Positions 43,120 through 51,389 of a stretch of DNA of 60,307 bases are shown here, piece after piece. The position numbers and the translations under genes are program-made. How positions within the stretch are numbered: position 1 is the first letter of the stretch; each line of letters starts with the position of its first letter. The notes beneath the pieces are model-generated. The model was not told the origin of the DNA, ran no database searches, and saw nothing but the letters and a program-made list of their open reading frames with translations. The stretch comes from an uncultured Oscillospiraceae bacterium (GTDB taxonomy: Bacteria; Bacillota; Clostridia; Oscillospirales; Ruminococcaceae): contig CAJUSD010000018.1 of NCBI GenBank assembly GCA_910589145.1, forward strand, positions 1 through 60,307. The letters run 5' to 3'.

Positions 43120-43491
43120 ATGGCGGAAAATAAATTTACAGATGAAAAAATGCTTGCACAGTGTGTTCCTATGAGCAAGCTGCAATCTGTGATAGGCGGC
43201 AAGTGGAAGATATTAATTCTGTGGTATGTTGCATTTTACAAAGTCCAGCGTTTTGGGGAATTAATGCGCCGCCTTGACGGGATTACACAGTCTACTTTGA
43301 CAAAACAGCTCCGGGAGCTGGAATACGACGGTTTCCTGCACCGGGAAATCTACAAAGAAATTCCTCCGAAAGTAGAATATTCGCTTACAGCATTAGGAAA
43401 AAGTTTTATCCCCATCCTTCAAACCATGATGGCATGGAGCGAAAAACATTTATGCCCGGATTATATAAATCCATATCAGGAACAGCAATAA
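43120..43491 (+). CDS. HxlR family winged-helix regulator
   Basis: A 123-residue protein with the HxlR pattern: a cysteine near the N-terminus (QCVPMSKLQSVIGGKWKILI), the recognition helix in RRLDGITQSTLTKQLRELE, and the wing with PPKVEYSLTALGKSF. These dimers respond to aldehydes, quinones or redox change through the N-terminal Cys. The start is ATG 43120, with AAAAGGGGTG ahead; a much longer frame from 42805 crosses the divergent gene and promoter. It probably controls the divergent radical SAM pair. Confidence 0.92.
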   Translation: MAENKFTDEKMLAQCVPMSKLQSVIGGKWKILILWYVAFYKVQRFGELMRRLDGITQSTLTKQLRELEYDGFLHREIYKEIPPKVEYSLTALGKSFIPILQTMMAWSEKHLCPDYINPYQEQQ

Positions 43492-43497
43492 AAAGAC

Positions 43498-43527
43498 AAA
43501 CAGGGAAGTTTTACAACTTCCCTGTTT
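43498..43527. terminator. Convergent terminator after the HxlR gene
   Basis: A perfect 13-bp stem (AAACAGGGAAGTT and complement) with a TTAC loop; the minus side has TCTTTTTATTG, so it mainly serves the DUF4230 gene. Confidence 0.88.
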
Positions 43528-43543
43528 GGATCAGTTATGTAGT

Positions 43544-44203
43544 CTAAATTACAACCAACTCTTTATCTTCTATTACATCTATTAAAAGATTCCTTACTAA
43601 CATCTCTGCCCGTTCAGAGGTTAAGTTAAGCAGTTCAGTTAAATCCGTTTTCTCCTGAAGGTCTGTTTCGGCAATTTGAATAGCCTCCGTCACATCGGTC
43701 TTTTCATCCCGGTTAAATAAAGCCCGTTTTTCATCATAAAACTGGATGGTAGAGGGATCAACCTTTATCATCTGAATTTCGGGCTCAGGAATCCTTACAA
43801 TTACCTTTTTATTGGTTATTTCAATTTTTATAAGAGATATATCAATTCCAGACCTTATTATTGCAGTATAAACCATGGAAAAGCCTTTTTGTGTAATAAA
43901 GGGTATTGAGCCTTCTACAACACTATATACCCCGGTATAACTCATTTGGGCAGTTGAAAGCTCTCCCAGATTTTCCAGCTTTTTATTCACAGATTCCAGC
44001 GTTACTTCCTTTTTTACTGGTTCTTCCATATTGCTGCCCGCTGTTATTACTTCCAATTCCTTCTGACCTGGTTCCGGGTTTTGTACCTTCCACACCAAAG
44101 TAAGGGCAAGTGCGGCAATCAATCCTATTACAATTCCAATAGCCAAATATTTGATTTTCTGTCCAAATCTGATTGACTTTTTTGAGCCAAAGCTATTTTC
44201 CAT
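43544..44203 (-). CDS. DUF4230 domain membrane protein
   Basis: Starting at ATG 44203 (GGAGAGGG ahead), the 219-residue protein has one membrane helix (about residues 18-40) and then an extracytoplasmic domain. The TAQMSYTGVYSV, GFSMVYTAIIRSGIDI and IRIPEPEIQMIKVDPSTIQFY blocks are the DUF4230 signature. The function of this family is unknown. It ends near a terminator shared with hxlR, and a second small membrane protein is encoded upstream on the same strand after a hairpin. Confidence 0.85.
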   Translation of the reverse strand: MENSFGSKKSIRFGQKIKYLAIGIVIGLIAALALTLVWKVQNPEPGQKELEVITAGSNMEEPVKKEVTLESVNKKLENLGELSTAQMSYTGVYSVVEGSIPFITQKGFSMVYTAIIRSGIDISLIKIEITNKKVIVRIPEPEIQMIKVDPSTIQFYDEKRALFNRDEKTDVTEAIQIAETDLQEKTDLTELLNLTSERAEMLVRNLLIDVIEDKELVVI

Positions 44204-44289
44204 CTTTCCCTCTCCATCCTCTAAGCAAACCATAAAGCTGAATTTATTAGATTAATACAGCATTGTCAGTATATCATATAGAGTCGAAA

Positions 44290-44337
44290 AAAGAAAGGCT
44301 TTGTCCATATTTTTCGTGTGTTTATCTCAGACAAGCC
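44290..44337 (-). terminator. Terminator after the 44360 gene
   Basis: On the minus strand GGCTTGTC pairs with GACAAAGCC, one base bulged, followed by TTTCTTTTTTC. Confidence 0.65.
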
Positions 44338-44359
44338 CCTTTAGTACATGCAGAAGATT

Positions 44360-44914
44360 TTACGCTTGCGGATACGGCTCCCCGACCGCGAAATCTTTTG
44401 AATTTATTGATACTGTATGGACTGCAATTTGAAATATATATGGTTGTCTATTGCATATAACTGCAAGTGTCCCAGTAAAACCAATATATTGTCTGCCATT
44501 CCTGTAAAAGCATACATCCATTTCCTCCCCACAGTTTCCAATTATCCTGTCAATAGCCGATTCAGGCTTTACAGAGGAAAACTCAAGTGTATTCAGTCCA
44601 TCATGCTGCTGGACAATTGTATTAAACACCAAATCAGGAATGTCCTTGTCATCCTTGGAATGACTGAAATGCGCTATTTGGGCCTCCATGCCTCTCTGAA
44701 CCAGCTTTTCAAGGCGCTTTTCCGCAAAATAATGCGGAATCAACCGGATTATTAGACTGCGCGCTGTCAGCAGCAGCGCTATTGCACAGACAAAAGCCCC
44801 TATTATCACAGCGATATAGGGAAAATCATAAATAAGATTTACAACAAAAATAACAGTAAGAACAATTAAAAGCACTCCAAAAGAAACTATAAAATATGGT
44901 TTGAACTTTTTCAT
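44360..44914 (-). CDS. Two-helix membrane protein of unknown function
   Basis: The 184-residue protein has two adjacent membrane helices (about residues 8-28 and 33-55) and a soluble C-terminal domain of about 120 residues, probably cytoplasmic. That domain contains a beta-rich end (CFYRNGRQYIGFTGTLAVI). No family recognised. The next gene downstream on the strand is the DUF4230 protein, but a terminator separates them. Confidence 0.7.
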   Translation of the reverse strand: MKKFKPYFIVSFGVLLIVLTVIFVVNLIYDFPYIAVIIGAFVCAIALLLTARSLIIRLIPHYFAEKRLEKLVQRGMEAQIAHFSHSKDDKDIPDLVFNTIVQQHDGLNTLEFSSVKPESAIDRIIGNCGEEMDVCFYRNGRQYIGFTGTLAVICNRQPYIFQIAVHTVSINSKDFAVGEPYPQA

Positions 44915-45065
44915 ATAACCCTCTAAAACGTTTTGTTCTGTTGCAACCCGCTTTATATTCCTATATAAGTGGGCTGAAGTGAAGTTCTTCAGCTTCTTCT
45001 CTTAATTGTAAGTATCTGTGGCGTTTTTGTCCAGATAATAAAAAAATAATCGCCTTACCCAAAAC

Positions 45066-45093
45066 AACCGCCCCGGATTTCTCCGGGGCGGTT
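45066..45093 (-). terminator. Terminator of the sugar ABC transporter operon
   Basis: A perfect 11-bp GC-rich stem (AACCGCCCCGG and complement) with a 6-nt loop; on the minus strand GTTTTGGG follows. Confidence 0.85.
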
Positions 45094-45129
45094 TGCAATT
45101 TACATAACTAAATAATCAGGAGTTTGAGA

Positions 45130-46809
45130 TTACATCTCATTGCCAGAACGCTCGTAAACGGTTTTGTAAATAGTTCTAAGCTCATCAGAGCCAAGGCTCT
45201 TCAGTTCTGCTTTGTATTCATCCCAATGAGCGTCGTTGTTAATGTCCTTCTGACCCAGCATGAAGAGAAGCAGCCATCTATTGACAACTTCAGTCAGATT
45301 GGTCTTCAACTCAGCTTCTCTAGCCTGTTCTTCCTCTGTATACTTCATAACAGGGGGCATAACGTATACATGGCTAGGATTGTTCAGAATCTTCTCAGTC
45401 CACTCAGCAAGAACGGGCTGATATGTTTCAATATATTCTGTGCCTTTCCACATACCGGAACCGCCAATCTGCCATTTCTTGAGGTCGTCGCCTTCAGCCT
45501 TCAAAGGAGTCTGGAACTGATCCTTGATCTGCTTTTTGCCATCGACAACATCATAGGTTTTGCCTTCTATTCCGTACTGATGGAAGGTAATGCCTTCATC
45601 GGTAGTACTCCACTGAAGGAATGCACACATACGCTCAACCTGGTCGTCATCTGCGCTGAACGCAAAGGCACGAAGGTCAGCTGCATGGTAGTTGTCTTTC
45701 TTAATAGCCTGTTTCTCGGTGCTAATGGAAGGAACAACATCAGTCCACTGCCAGTCAACATCAGGAACGGTGTCTATCTGCAGCTTGTTGGACTTTGCAA
45801 TATTAGCAGGATAATCAAACATGATTGCCTTATTGCCCAAACCAACATAAGCGTCACGCTGATCAGCCTCTGCGGTAGCAAATTCGCTATACATCAGCCC
45901 TTCAGCAACTAAGGTTGAGGCCAGCTTTAACAGATCACGGTATGTGTCAGAATCATACACATAGTCGTAATATTCACCAGTAACAGGGTTTTTGAAGGTG
46001 GGCATATCCGGCAGCATATCCGGCAGGCCGTACATCATGCCCCACTTGGAAACAACAAACAGATTAGCATTCGTATCGACTAGAGGAGTAATATTCATTT
46101 TCTCCTTAATGGTGCGGCAAACCTGCAGGAACTCGTCAGGATTGGTAGGGAATGAGGTAATTCCACACTTATCAAATACGTCTTTACGGTACATCCAAGC
46201 CATGTTACCAGCAGTGTCGCGGGCAGTAGGCAGAGTATAAATCTTGCCGTCAGACCAGGAAAGGTAATCCCACAGATAGCCCTTAAAGATCCCTTCACCC
46301 TGACTGTCCCACAGATGCTCATAGCCAGGGATCAGGTTCAGAATTTCTTCCTGGGTAAAGCCGCGGAAGTAACCTGCGTCAGTCCAGTCGTCGCTGCCCC
46401 AAGAGGGACGGACAGCCCAGATAAAGTCAGGTTCCATACCAGATGCATACAGAGTGGAAAGCTTGGTAGCCATATCGTTACCAGCTACATAGCTGTTCTT
46501 CCACACCATATTGAATTTCTCTTTCAAAAGTTCGTCCAGCAAGTATTCTACTGGCTCGGTGGGAACATCGCCCCGGCGAAGGATTTCGAGGGTAACTTCC
46601 TTGTCATAGGAAGCTGGCTGGGCGGGAGCTTCAGAGGAAGTTCCTCCAGAAGTACTTGCGGAAGCAGAAGTACTTGGGGTGGTGCTGCCAGAAGTGCTGT
46701 TGGATACAGGAGCGCTAGGGCTTGGGGTGCTGCTGGTGCATCCAGCCATAGCGCCTGCACACATCAACGCCGCCATCAGGATAGAAAGCGTTTTCTTACC
46801 AGATAACAT
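45130..46809 (-). CDS. Extracellular sugar-binding lipoprotein (LplA/YtcQ type)
   Basis: From ATG 46809 (AAAGGAA ahead) the 559-residue protein has a lipobox in AGAMAGC (Cys23), a Ser/Thr/Pro linker and the fold of a large CUT1 solute-binding protein. LSTLYASGMEPDFIW and the long inter-lobe segments with WMYRKDVFDK and FAFSADDDQVERM are typical of the LplA/YtcQ group. It captures oligosaccharides outside the membrane and hands them to the two permeases encoded upstream. It is the last gene of the operon. Confidence 0.92.
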   Translation of the reverse strand: MLSGKKTLSILMAALMCAGAMAGCTSSTPSPSAPVSNSTSGSTTPSTSASASTSGGTSSEAPAQPASYDKEVTLEILRRGDVPTEPVEYLLDELLKEKFNMVWKNSYVAGNDMATKLSTLYASGMEPDFIWAVRPSWGSDDWTDAGYFRGFTQEEILNLIPGYEHLWDSQGEGIFKGYLWDYLSWSDGKIYTLPTARDTAGNMAWMYRKDVFDKCGITSFPTNPDEFLQVCRTIKEKMNITPLVDTNANLFVVSKWGMMYGLPDMLPDMPTFKNPVTGEYYDYVYDSDTYRDLLKLASTLVAEGLMYSEFATAEADQRDAYVGLGNKAIMFDYPANIAKSNKLQIDTVPDVDWQWTDVVPSISTEKQAIKKDNYHAADLRAFAFSADDDQVERMCAFLQWSTTDEGITFHQYGIEGKTYDVVDGKKQIKDQFQTPLKAEGDDLKKWQIGGSGMWKGTEYIETYQPVLAEWTEKILNNPSHVYVMPPVMKYTEEEQAREAELKTNLTEVVNRWLLLFMLGQKDINNDAHWDEYKAELKSLGSDELRTIYKTVYERSGNEM

Positions 46810-46887
46810 AGTGTTCGTTCCTTTCTTGTATATATGATTATTAACCTGGTTCAACAAATGAACCAAAGGGGTGAGCATAAATAAAGA

Positions 46888-47784
46888 TTAACCTTTAACA
46901 GAGCCGATCATAACGCCCTTAACAAAGAACTTTTGAATAAAGGGGTAAATCATCAGCATGGGAACCATGGAGAACACCAAGGTTGCATACTTTACTGCCA
47001 CATAATTGGTAAAGTAGATGCTGCTTCCGGTAATAGCCTCACCATCCAGCGCAGCCTGTTCCAAATTGGCAGAAAGAAGAACTATTTGACGGAGCATATA
47101 TTGCAAGGGCATTTTGACTTCATCATTCAAGTAAACCATTGCACTGAACCATGAATTCCAATGGCTTACCATATAGTATAAACCAACAGTCATCATAACA
47201 GCCTGGGATAGTGGAAGCATTATTTTCCAGAAGATAATAAAGTCGTTGGCACCATCAAGATAGGCAGATTCCTCCAGCTCCGCTGGAAGAGAAACAAAGA
47301 ATGAACGCATAATGATCATGTTACTGGTGTTAATGGCGCCAGGGAGAATCAAAGCCCACCAGGAGTTATATAAGTGGAGGGTTTGGGAAATAAGCAGGAA
47401 AGAGGGGATTAGACCGCCGGAGAAGTACATGGGGATCATCGCAATAATTGTATAGATTCCCCTCAGGGCCAGCCTCTTCCTTGAAAGAGCATAGGCATAG
47501 GATGTAGTAAAGAGCATATTGATAGCAGTACCGCCTGCGGTGATAATAACCGAGTTTTTAAACGCCCTCGTAAGGGTAGGCATGGAAAAGATACCCTTAT
47601 ATGCTTCAATATTAAATTCTACCGGGAAAATAGTAACAAGACCTCTATCGTTTGCATTAGCGCTAGACAGGGATGATGAAACAACGTAGAGAACCGGATA
47701 CAACGTGGCAATTAAAACAACAATCATAGTCGTATACACGATAATATCCATAACCTTGGACGACATTGACTTATCAGCAATCAT
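46888..47784 (-). CDS. Carbohydrate ABC permease (LplC/YtcP type)
   Basis: The 298-residue membrane protein has six helices and the EAA loop in ELEESAYLDGANDFIIF...LP, the contact point for the ATPase. The end (QKFFVKGVMIGSVKG) is the typical C-terminus of CUT1 LplC/YtcP permeases. No ATPase gene is in the operon, so a shared MsmX-like ATPase must power it. The spacing to the binding-protein gene is about 80 bp, and to the other permease 44 bp. Confidence 0.94.
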   Translation of the reverse strand: MIADKSMSSKVMDIIVYTTMIVVLIATLYPVLYVVSSSLSSANANDRGLVTIFPVEFNIEAYKGIFSMPTLTRAFKNSVIITAGGTAINMLFTTSYAYALSRKRLALRGIYTIIAMIPMYFSGGLIPSFLLISQTLHLYNSWWALILPGAINTSNMIIMRSFFVSLPAELEESAYLDGANDFIIFWKIMLPLSQAVMMTVGLYYMVSHWNSWFSAMVYLNDEVKMPLQYMLRQIVLLSANLEQAALDGEAITGSSIYFTNYVAVKYATLVFSMVPMLMIYPFIQKFFVKGVMIGSVKG

Positions 47785-47828
47785 AAAACAAGCTCCTCCT
47801 CGTTACAAAGCGTTTGTAGATAAAACGA

Positions 47829-48779
47829 TTACCACAGACTGCTTTCGGTAAATTTTCTGGACAGAGAGTTGGCAACACACAGGAAGACAATATTTACAAT
47901 GGAGTTGAACATTTCAACAGCAGTGGAGAAGCTATACTCGCTGTGTTCAAGGCCGCGGCGGTAAACATAAGTGCTGATAACATCAGCAGTTTCATAAGTA
48001 AGCTCATTGTACATTAACAGAACCTTTTCGGATCCAACAGACATCATGGAACCAACACGGAGGATGAACATAACCACTACAGTACCCATGATAGAGGGAA
48101 GCGAAATATGAAACATTAGGTGAAAACGGTTAGCGCCATCAATCGCAGCTGCTTCATACAGTCCCTGATCCACAGCGGAAAGAGCAGCTATGTAAATAAT
48201 GGCTCCCCAGCCAAGGCCAGTCCAGATGCCGGATATCACATACAGGGAGCGGAACCATCCAGGTTCAATCATAAAATATATGGGTTCTGCACCAAACATG
48301 GTGATTATTTTATTGACAATACCAGAACCAGGAGAAACCATCATAACCAAAATACCAATAACAGCCGCTGTAGAAATAAAGTGCGGCAGATAACTAACTG
48401 TTTGGACAAACTTCTTGAAGAAGACCTGCTTTACTTCGTTAAGCAGCAGCGCAAAGAGAATAGGCAGAGGGAATCCGAAAATCAAGTTGTAAAAATTAAG
48501 CAGCAGGGTGTTCCGTATAACACGATAGGCATAGGGACCAGTAAAGAAGTTTTTGAAGTGTTTCAGACCCACCCAAGCACTGCCGGTAATTCCGTCCCGC
48601 AGTTTATAGTCTTTGAAGGCGATCTGTACGCCATAAATAGGGATGTACTTAAAGATAATAAAATAGATCAGGCCGGGAAGAATCAAGAGCTGAAGCCATC
48701 TTGAAGCCCAGATGTCGTGGAGGACCTTTTTGAAGCCTGTCGGCTTTGGCTTCTGCAGGGATGTTGCAGCAGTAATCAT
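47829..48779 (-). CDS. Carbohydrate ABC permease (LplB/YteP type)
   Basis: From ATG 48779 (GAGGAAGG ahead) the product is 316 residues, normal for LplB. It begins with a short cytosolic tail, a first helix in LLILPGLIYFIIFKYIP, and contains the EAA loop YEAAAIDGANRFHLMFHISLP. It is the first gene of the operon binding protein-permease-permease in reverse order. LplB/YteP types in Bacillus move rhamnogalacturonan or other pectin fragments, which fits the YetA-like enzymes elsewhere in the window; this link is inferred. Confidence 0.94.
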   Translation of the reverse strand: MITAATSLQKPKPTGFKKVLHDIWASRWLQLLILPGLIYFIIFKYIPIYGVQIAFKDYKLRDGITGSAWVGLKHFKNFFTGPYAYRVIRNTLLLNFYNLIFGFPLPILFALLLNEVKQVFFKKFVQTVSYLPHFISTAAVIGILVMMVSPGSGIVNKIITMFGAEPIYFMIEPGWFRSLYVISGIWTGLGWGAIIYIAALSAVDQGLYEAAAIDGANRFHLMFHISLPSIMGTVVVMFILRVGSMMSVGSEKVLLMYNELTYETADVISTYVYRRGLEHSEYSFSTAVEMFNSIVNIVFLCVANSLSRKFTESSLW

Positions 48780-49062
48780 ATGGCGCACCTTCCTCAAAAA
48801 GAATTTTATTAACACAGCGCATATTGTTGTTGAACAACGCTTCGTCCGCCGACAGAAGACAAATAAGGAGCTACAATCTTCCAGAAACATTTCTTTGTGG
48901 AAATTGCTATACCTTTTCCTTCCGCCAAATTGGGCGTTTTGCACTGTTTTATATACCATAATCAACTGAAATCCAGCATTTTCTCTTATGTCTTCCGGCT
49001 GCAATCAGTATGTAACGAAAAAGTTATAATATTTTTAAAAAATTTTCAAACATTTTAAGTCA

Positions 49063-49091
49063 ATATTACCATCGCTTTTTTCAAAAGTCAA
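49063..49091 (-). promoter_or_regulatory. Proximal promoter of the ABC transporter operon
   Basis: TTGACT and TAATAT are 17 bp apart on the minus strand, leaving a leader of about 275 nt before the first permease. This leader (48780-49055) has no clear fold. Confidence 0.6.
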
Positions 49092-49123
49092 CTCAAATGA
49101 GGTAATTATTTTTTTTATTATGC

Positions 49124-49152
49124 GTTATAATGGTTTTACCGCTATATGTCAA
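49124..49152 (-). promoter_or_regulatory. Distal promoter of the ABC transporter operon
   Basis: A perfect TTGACA and TATAAC are 17 bp apart on the minus strand, 61 bp upstream of the proximal promoter. Tandem promoters suggest dual control. Confidence 0.65.
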
Positions 49153-49247
49153 GGTAAAATGTTAATTTTCTTTTGTCTTTATTGGCTGAATGAACACATT
49201 TCTGTCTTAAATTTGTTCGATATGCTCTACCCTTAAGGGGTGATTCC

Positions 49248-49490
49248 GTGAGTATTGGGGCCGCAGTACGTCTGCGTATTATTACGATATGCCGCCAAAG
49301 AAGTATTACTGTCAATAAACTTTCTACACTTTGCGGCGTCACCCAGTCAACATTAAATAATATCGTCAGCGGGCGAAACAACAGCGCCACCATATCAACG
49401 ATTAAAAAAATCTGCGATGGTCTGGAAATTTCGATTATAGATTTTTTTGACGACGATCTTTTCCGTGATCTGGAGCAGGAGATATGTTGA
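49248..49490 (+). CDS. Small XRE-type DNA-binding protein
   Basis: An 80-residue protein made almost only of an XRE helix-turn-helix (residues 9-65; NKLSTLCGVTQSTLNNIVSG), ending in an acidic tail. It starts at GTG 49248 with AAGGGGTGA 7 bp ahead. It diverges from the ABC transporter operon, about 100 bp from the distal promoter, so it may regulate the transporter, itself or both. Small free-standing XRE proteins of this type are common in Clostridia. Confidence 0.85.
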   Translation: MSIGAAVRLRIITICRQRSITVNKLSTLCGVTQSTLNNIVSGRNNSATISTIKKICDGLEISIIDFFDDDLFRDLEQEIC

Positions 49491-49584
49491 ACTGTATACA
49501 TAAAATATCTGCTGTATCCAACTTCTTCCGGCAAATGTTTTAAAAATTTTACATTGGCTTTTAATAACAAAGTATATTATAAAA

Positions 49585-49670
49585 AGACGCTGCTGATAGA
49601 CGGTTAGCTCTCCAATTTGGTTAAAAGTAAGTTACAGTTTTGGAGAAACATATTAGCAGCGTCTGCTTTT
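49585..49670. terminator. Nested hairpin with T-runs on both sides
   Basis: An outer 14-bp stem (AGACGCTGCTGATA with TATTAGCAGCGTCT, one G-T pair) encloses a second 7-bp stem (TCTCCAA / TTGGAGA). TTTTTT follows on the plus strand and TTTTTAT on the minus strand. It can end the XRE gene and the small minus-strand frame below. Confidence 0.7.
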
Positions 49671-49710
49671 TTATAATCTGTATGAATAGGTTATAAATTC
49701 CGATAATCAT
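49621..49710 (-). CDS. Possible small hydrophobic peptide of type I toxin kind
   Basis: A 29-codon frame starts at ATG 49710 with a perfect GGAGG 8 bp upstream; an alternative in-frame ATG at 49743 with GGGAG would give 40 residues. The peptide is hydrophobic then basic (MIIGIYNLFIQIIKK), and its 3' end runs into the nested hairpin. Small hydrophobic peptides followed by this kind of GCTAACCGTC-bearing hairpin are common among holin-like toxins of Firmicutes. The hydrophobic run is short, so it may be a degenerate copy. The rest of 49745-49905 shows nothing recognisable. Confidence 0.35.
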   Translation of the reverse strand: MIIGIYNLFIQIIKKQTLLICFSKTVTYF

Positions 49711-49904
49711 TAAGCGCACCTCCAAAATTTCGCTTATTATCATAGGTCTGCTCCCTTTCGGAAACTAGCCGCCTGTCGCTATAACAGCGCCCTAAAACCA
49801 TATCTACCAGTACAAACTTCCGTTCACATTTCTATTCTTTCCATCAAAAAGCGGCAATCTATTAATGGCTGCCATTGCAGTATTGGTATACATTTTATAA
49901 TTAC

Positions 49905-49952
49905 AAAAAACAGGTTTGAGTTCCTTTTATAAAGGGCTTAAACCTGTTTTTT
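49905..49952. terminator. Terminator after the AI-2E family gene
   Basis: A perfect 13-bp stem (AAAAAACAGGTTT and complement) around a 22-nt loop, A-rich before and T-rich after on both strands. Confidence 0.85.
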
Positions 49953-49960
49953 AATGACAT

Positions 49961-51376
49961 CTACTCTTTTTTTCTGCTGCCGTTTTGCAGTTTGCCGCGC
50001 TCAACATAACCCAAATTCTCTTCATCAATATACTCTAAGTTATCATAAAGCTGTGTATCTGTAGAAAGGTCCTTTTTCTCCAGCCGACGGTTAATAAACT
50101 GGGTGACAAGGTTGTAAATGACTGCAAAGACTGGAACACCAATCACCATTCCTACAAACCCAAATAATCCGCCAAATAACAGAATAGAAAACAACACCCA
50201 AAAACTGGAAAGCCCAGTGGAATCCCCCAAAATCTTGGGGCCTAAGATATTACCGTCAAACTGTTGAAGGACAATGATAAAGAGTACAAAATACAGACAT
50301 CTCAAGGGATCAGCCAGTAAAATCAAAAGGCCGCAGGGAACTGCTCCAATAAAGGGGCCAAAGAAAGGAATAATATTTGTCACGCCAATAATCACGCTGA
50401 CCAGCATAGAATAGGGAATTTTCATAAAAGATGAACCAATAAAGCAAATAACCCCAATGATTAAACTGTCCAAAATTTTCCCGCTGATAAATCCCCCAAA
50501 AACCTTGTGGGCAAATCTGGTATGGGCGATAAATGAGTTGGCGAAATTCACTGGGAGCAAGCTATAAACTGCTTTCTTGGCTTGGGATGCAAAGCGTTTG
50601 CGGCTTGCCAAAAGATATACGGTCACAATAATGCCAATTACCAAATTTTTCAAAACATTTACAACACCCATTACACCAGAAGACACACCAGAAACAATAT
50701 TATTCAGATTAGGCAGCAGGTCAGTCCTAAGCCAGTTCTGGAGCCAATTAACAGCAGAATCGGTTGCCTGCTGTACAGTCTGGGCCATTTCGGGATTGTC
50801 ATTTAAAAATTGAACCATCCAGTTTTCAGCCGTTTGAAGATAGGAAGGAAGCGATTCAATAATTGTCCGAATACTGGACACTACCTGGGGAACTACCAGT
50901 GCAATTAATCCATAAACCGCCAGCAGCATAAGCAGAAGGGCAGCAAGTATAGCCACCCCCGAAATAGCAGATTCCGCTTTTCCAGGCTTATTTTTATGAA
51001 AAAAGCTTGATATCGCGCTGCCAAAATACTTTTTGCCATGATTAGGGGCAGCAGCCTTTCTGTCCTCCCCTTTTTTAGATTGTAAAAATTTAGATATGAC
51101 AGGGATATTAGGAGCGGAAGCCTTCCTATCTCTCCTTTTTTTCAAAAGGGCAAGCAGGCTGTATTCAACTTTGTTGCAGACAGGTGACAGAAGATAGGCT
51201 AAAACAATACCATATAAAATAGGCGCCAGGATATCCAACAGTTTCTTGAAAAAGCTGCCGATCACCTGCACTCGAAAGAGGATAAAAAACAAAAGAATCG
51301 CCCCGGACAGGGACAATAGAATCATACCTGCCAGGGGCAGGTATTTGCGGATAAAAACATGATGTTTGTCGTACAT
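49961..51376 (-). CDS. AI-2E family membrane transporter
   Basis: From ATG 51376 (AAGGAGGA ahead) the 471-residue protein has two N-terminal helices, a basic cytosolic loop of about 90 residues (KKRRDRKAS repeated as KGEDRKAA), and the family core with PFFGPFIGAVPCG, GNILGPKILGDSTGLSSFWV and GGLFGFVGMVIGVP. The family includes exporters of AI-2 and Na+/H+ antiporters; the substrate cannot be assigned. The lysine-rich insert with two similar copies is longer than in most members. It is 13 bp downstream of rsmI, probably in one operon. Confidence 0.9.
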   Translation of the reverse strand: MYDKHHVFIRKYLPLAGMILLSLSGAILLFFILFRVQVIGSFFKKLLDILAPILYGIVLAYLLSPVCNKVEYSLLALLKKRRDRKASAPNIPVISKFLQSKKGEDRKAAAPNHGKKYFGSAISSFFHKNKPGKAESAISGVAILAALLLMLLAVYGLIALVVPQVVSSIRTIIESLPSYLQTAENWMVQFLNDNPEMAQTVQQATDSAVNWLQNWLRTDLLPNLNNIVSGVSSGVMGVVNVLKNLVIGIIVTVYLLASRKRFASQAKKAVYSLLPVNFANSFIAHTRFAHKVFGGFISGKILDSLIIGVICFIGSSFMKIPYSMLVSVIIGVTNIIPFFGPFIGAVPCGLLILLADPLRCLYFVLFIIVLQQFDGNILGPKILGDSTGLSSFWVLFSILLFGGLFGFVGMVIGVPVFAVIYNLVTQFINRRLEKKDLSTDTQLYDNLEYIDEENLGYVERGKLQNGSRKKE

Positions 51377-51389
51377 ATGAAAGTCCTCC

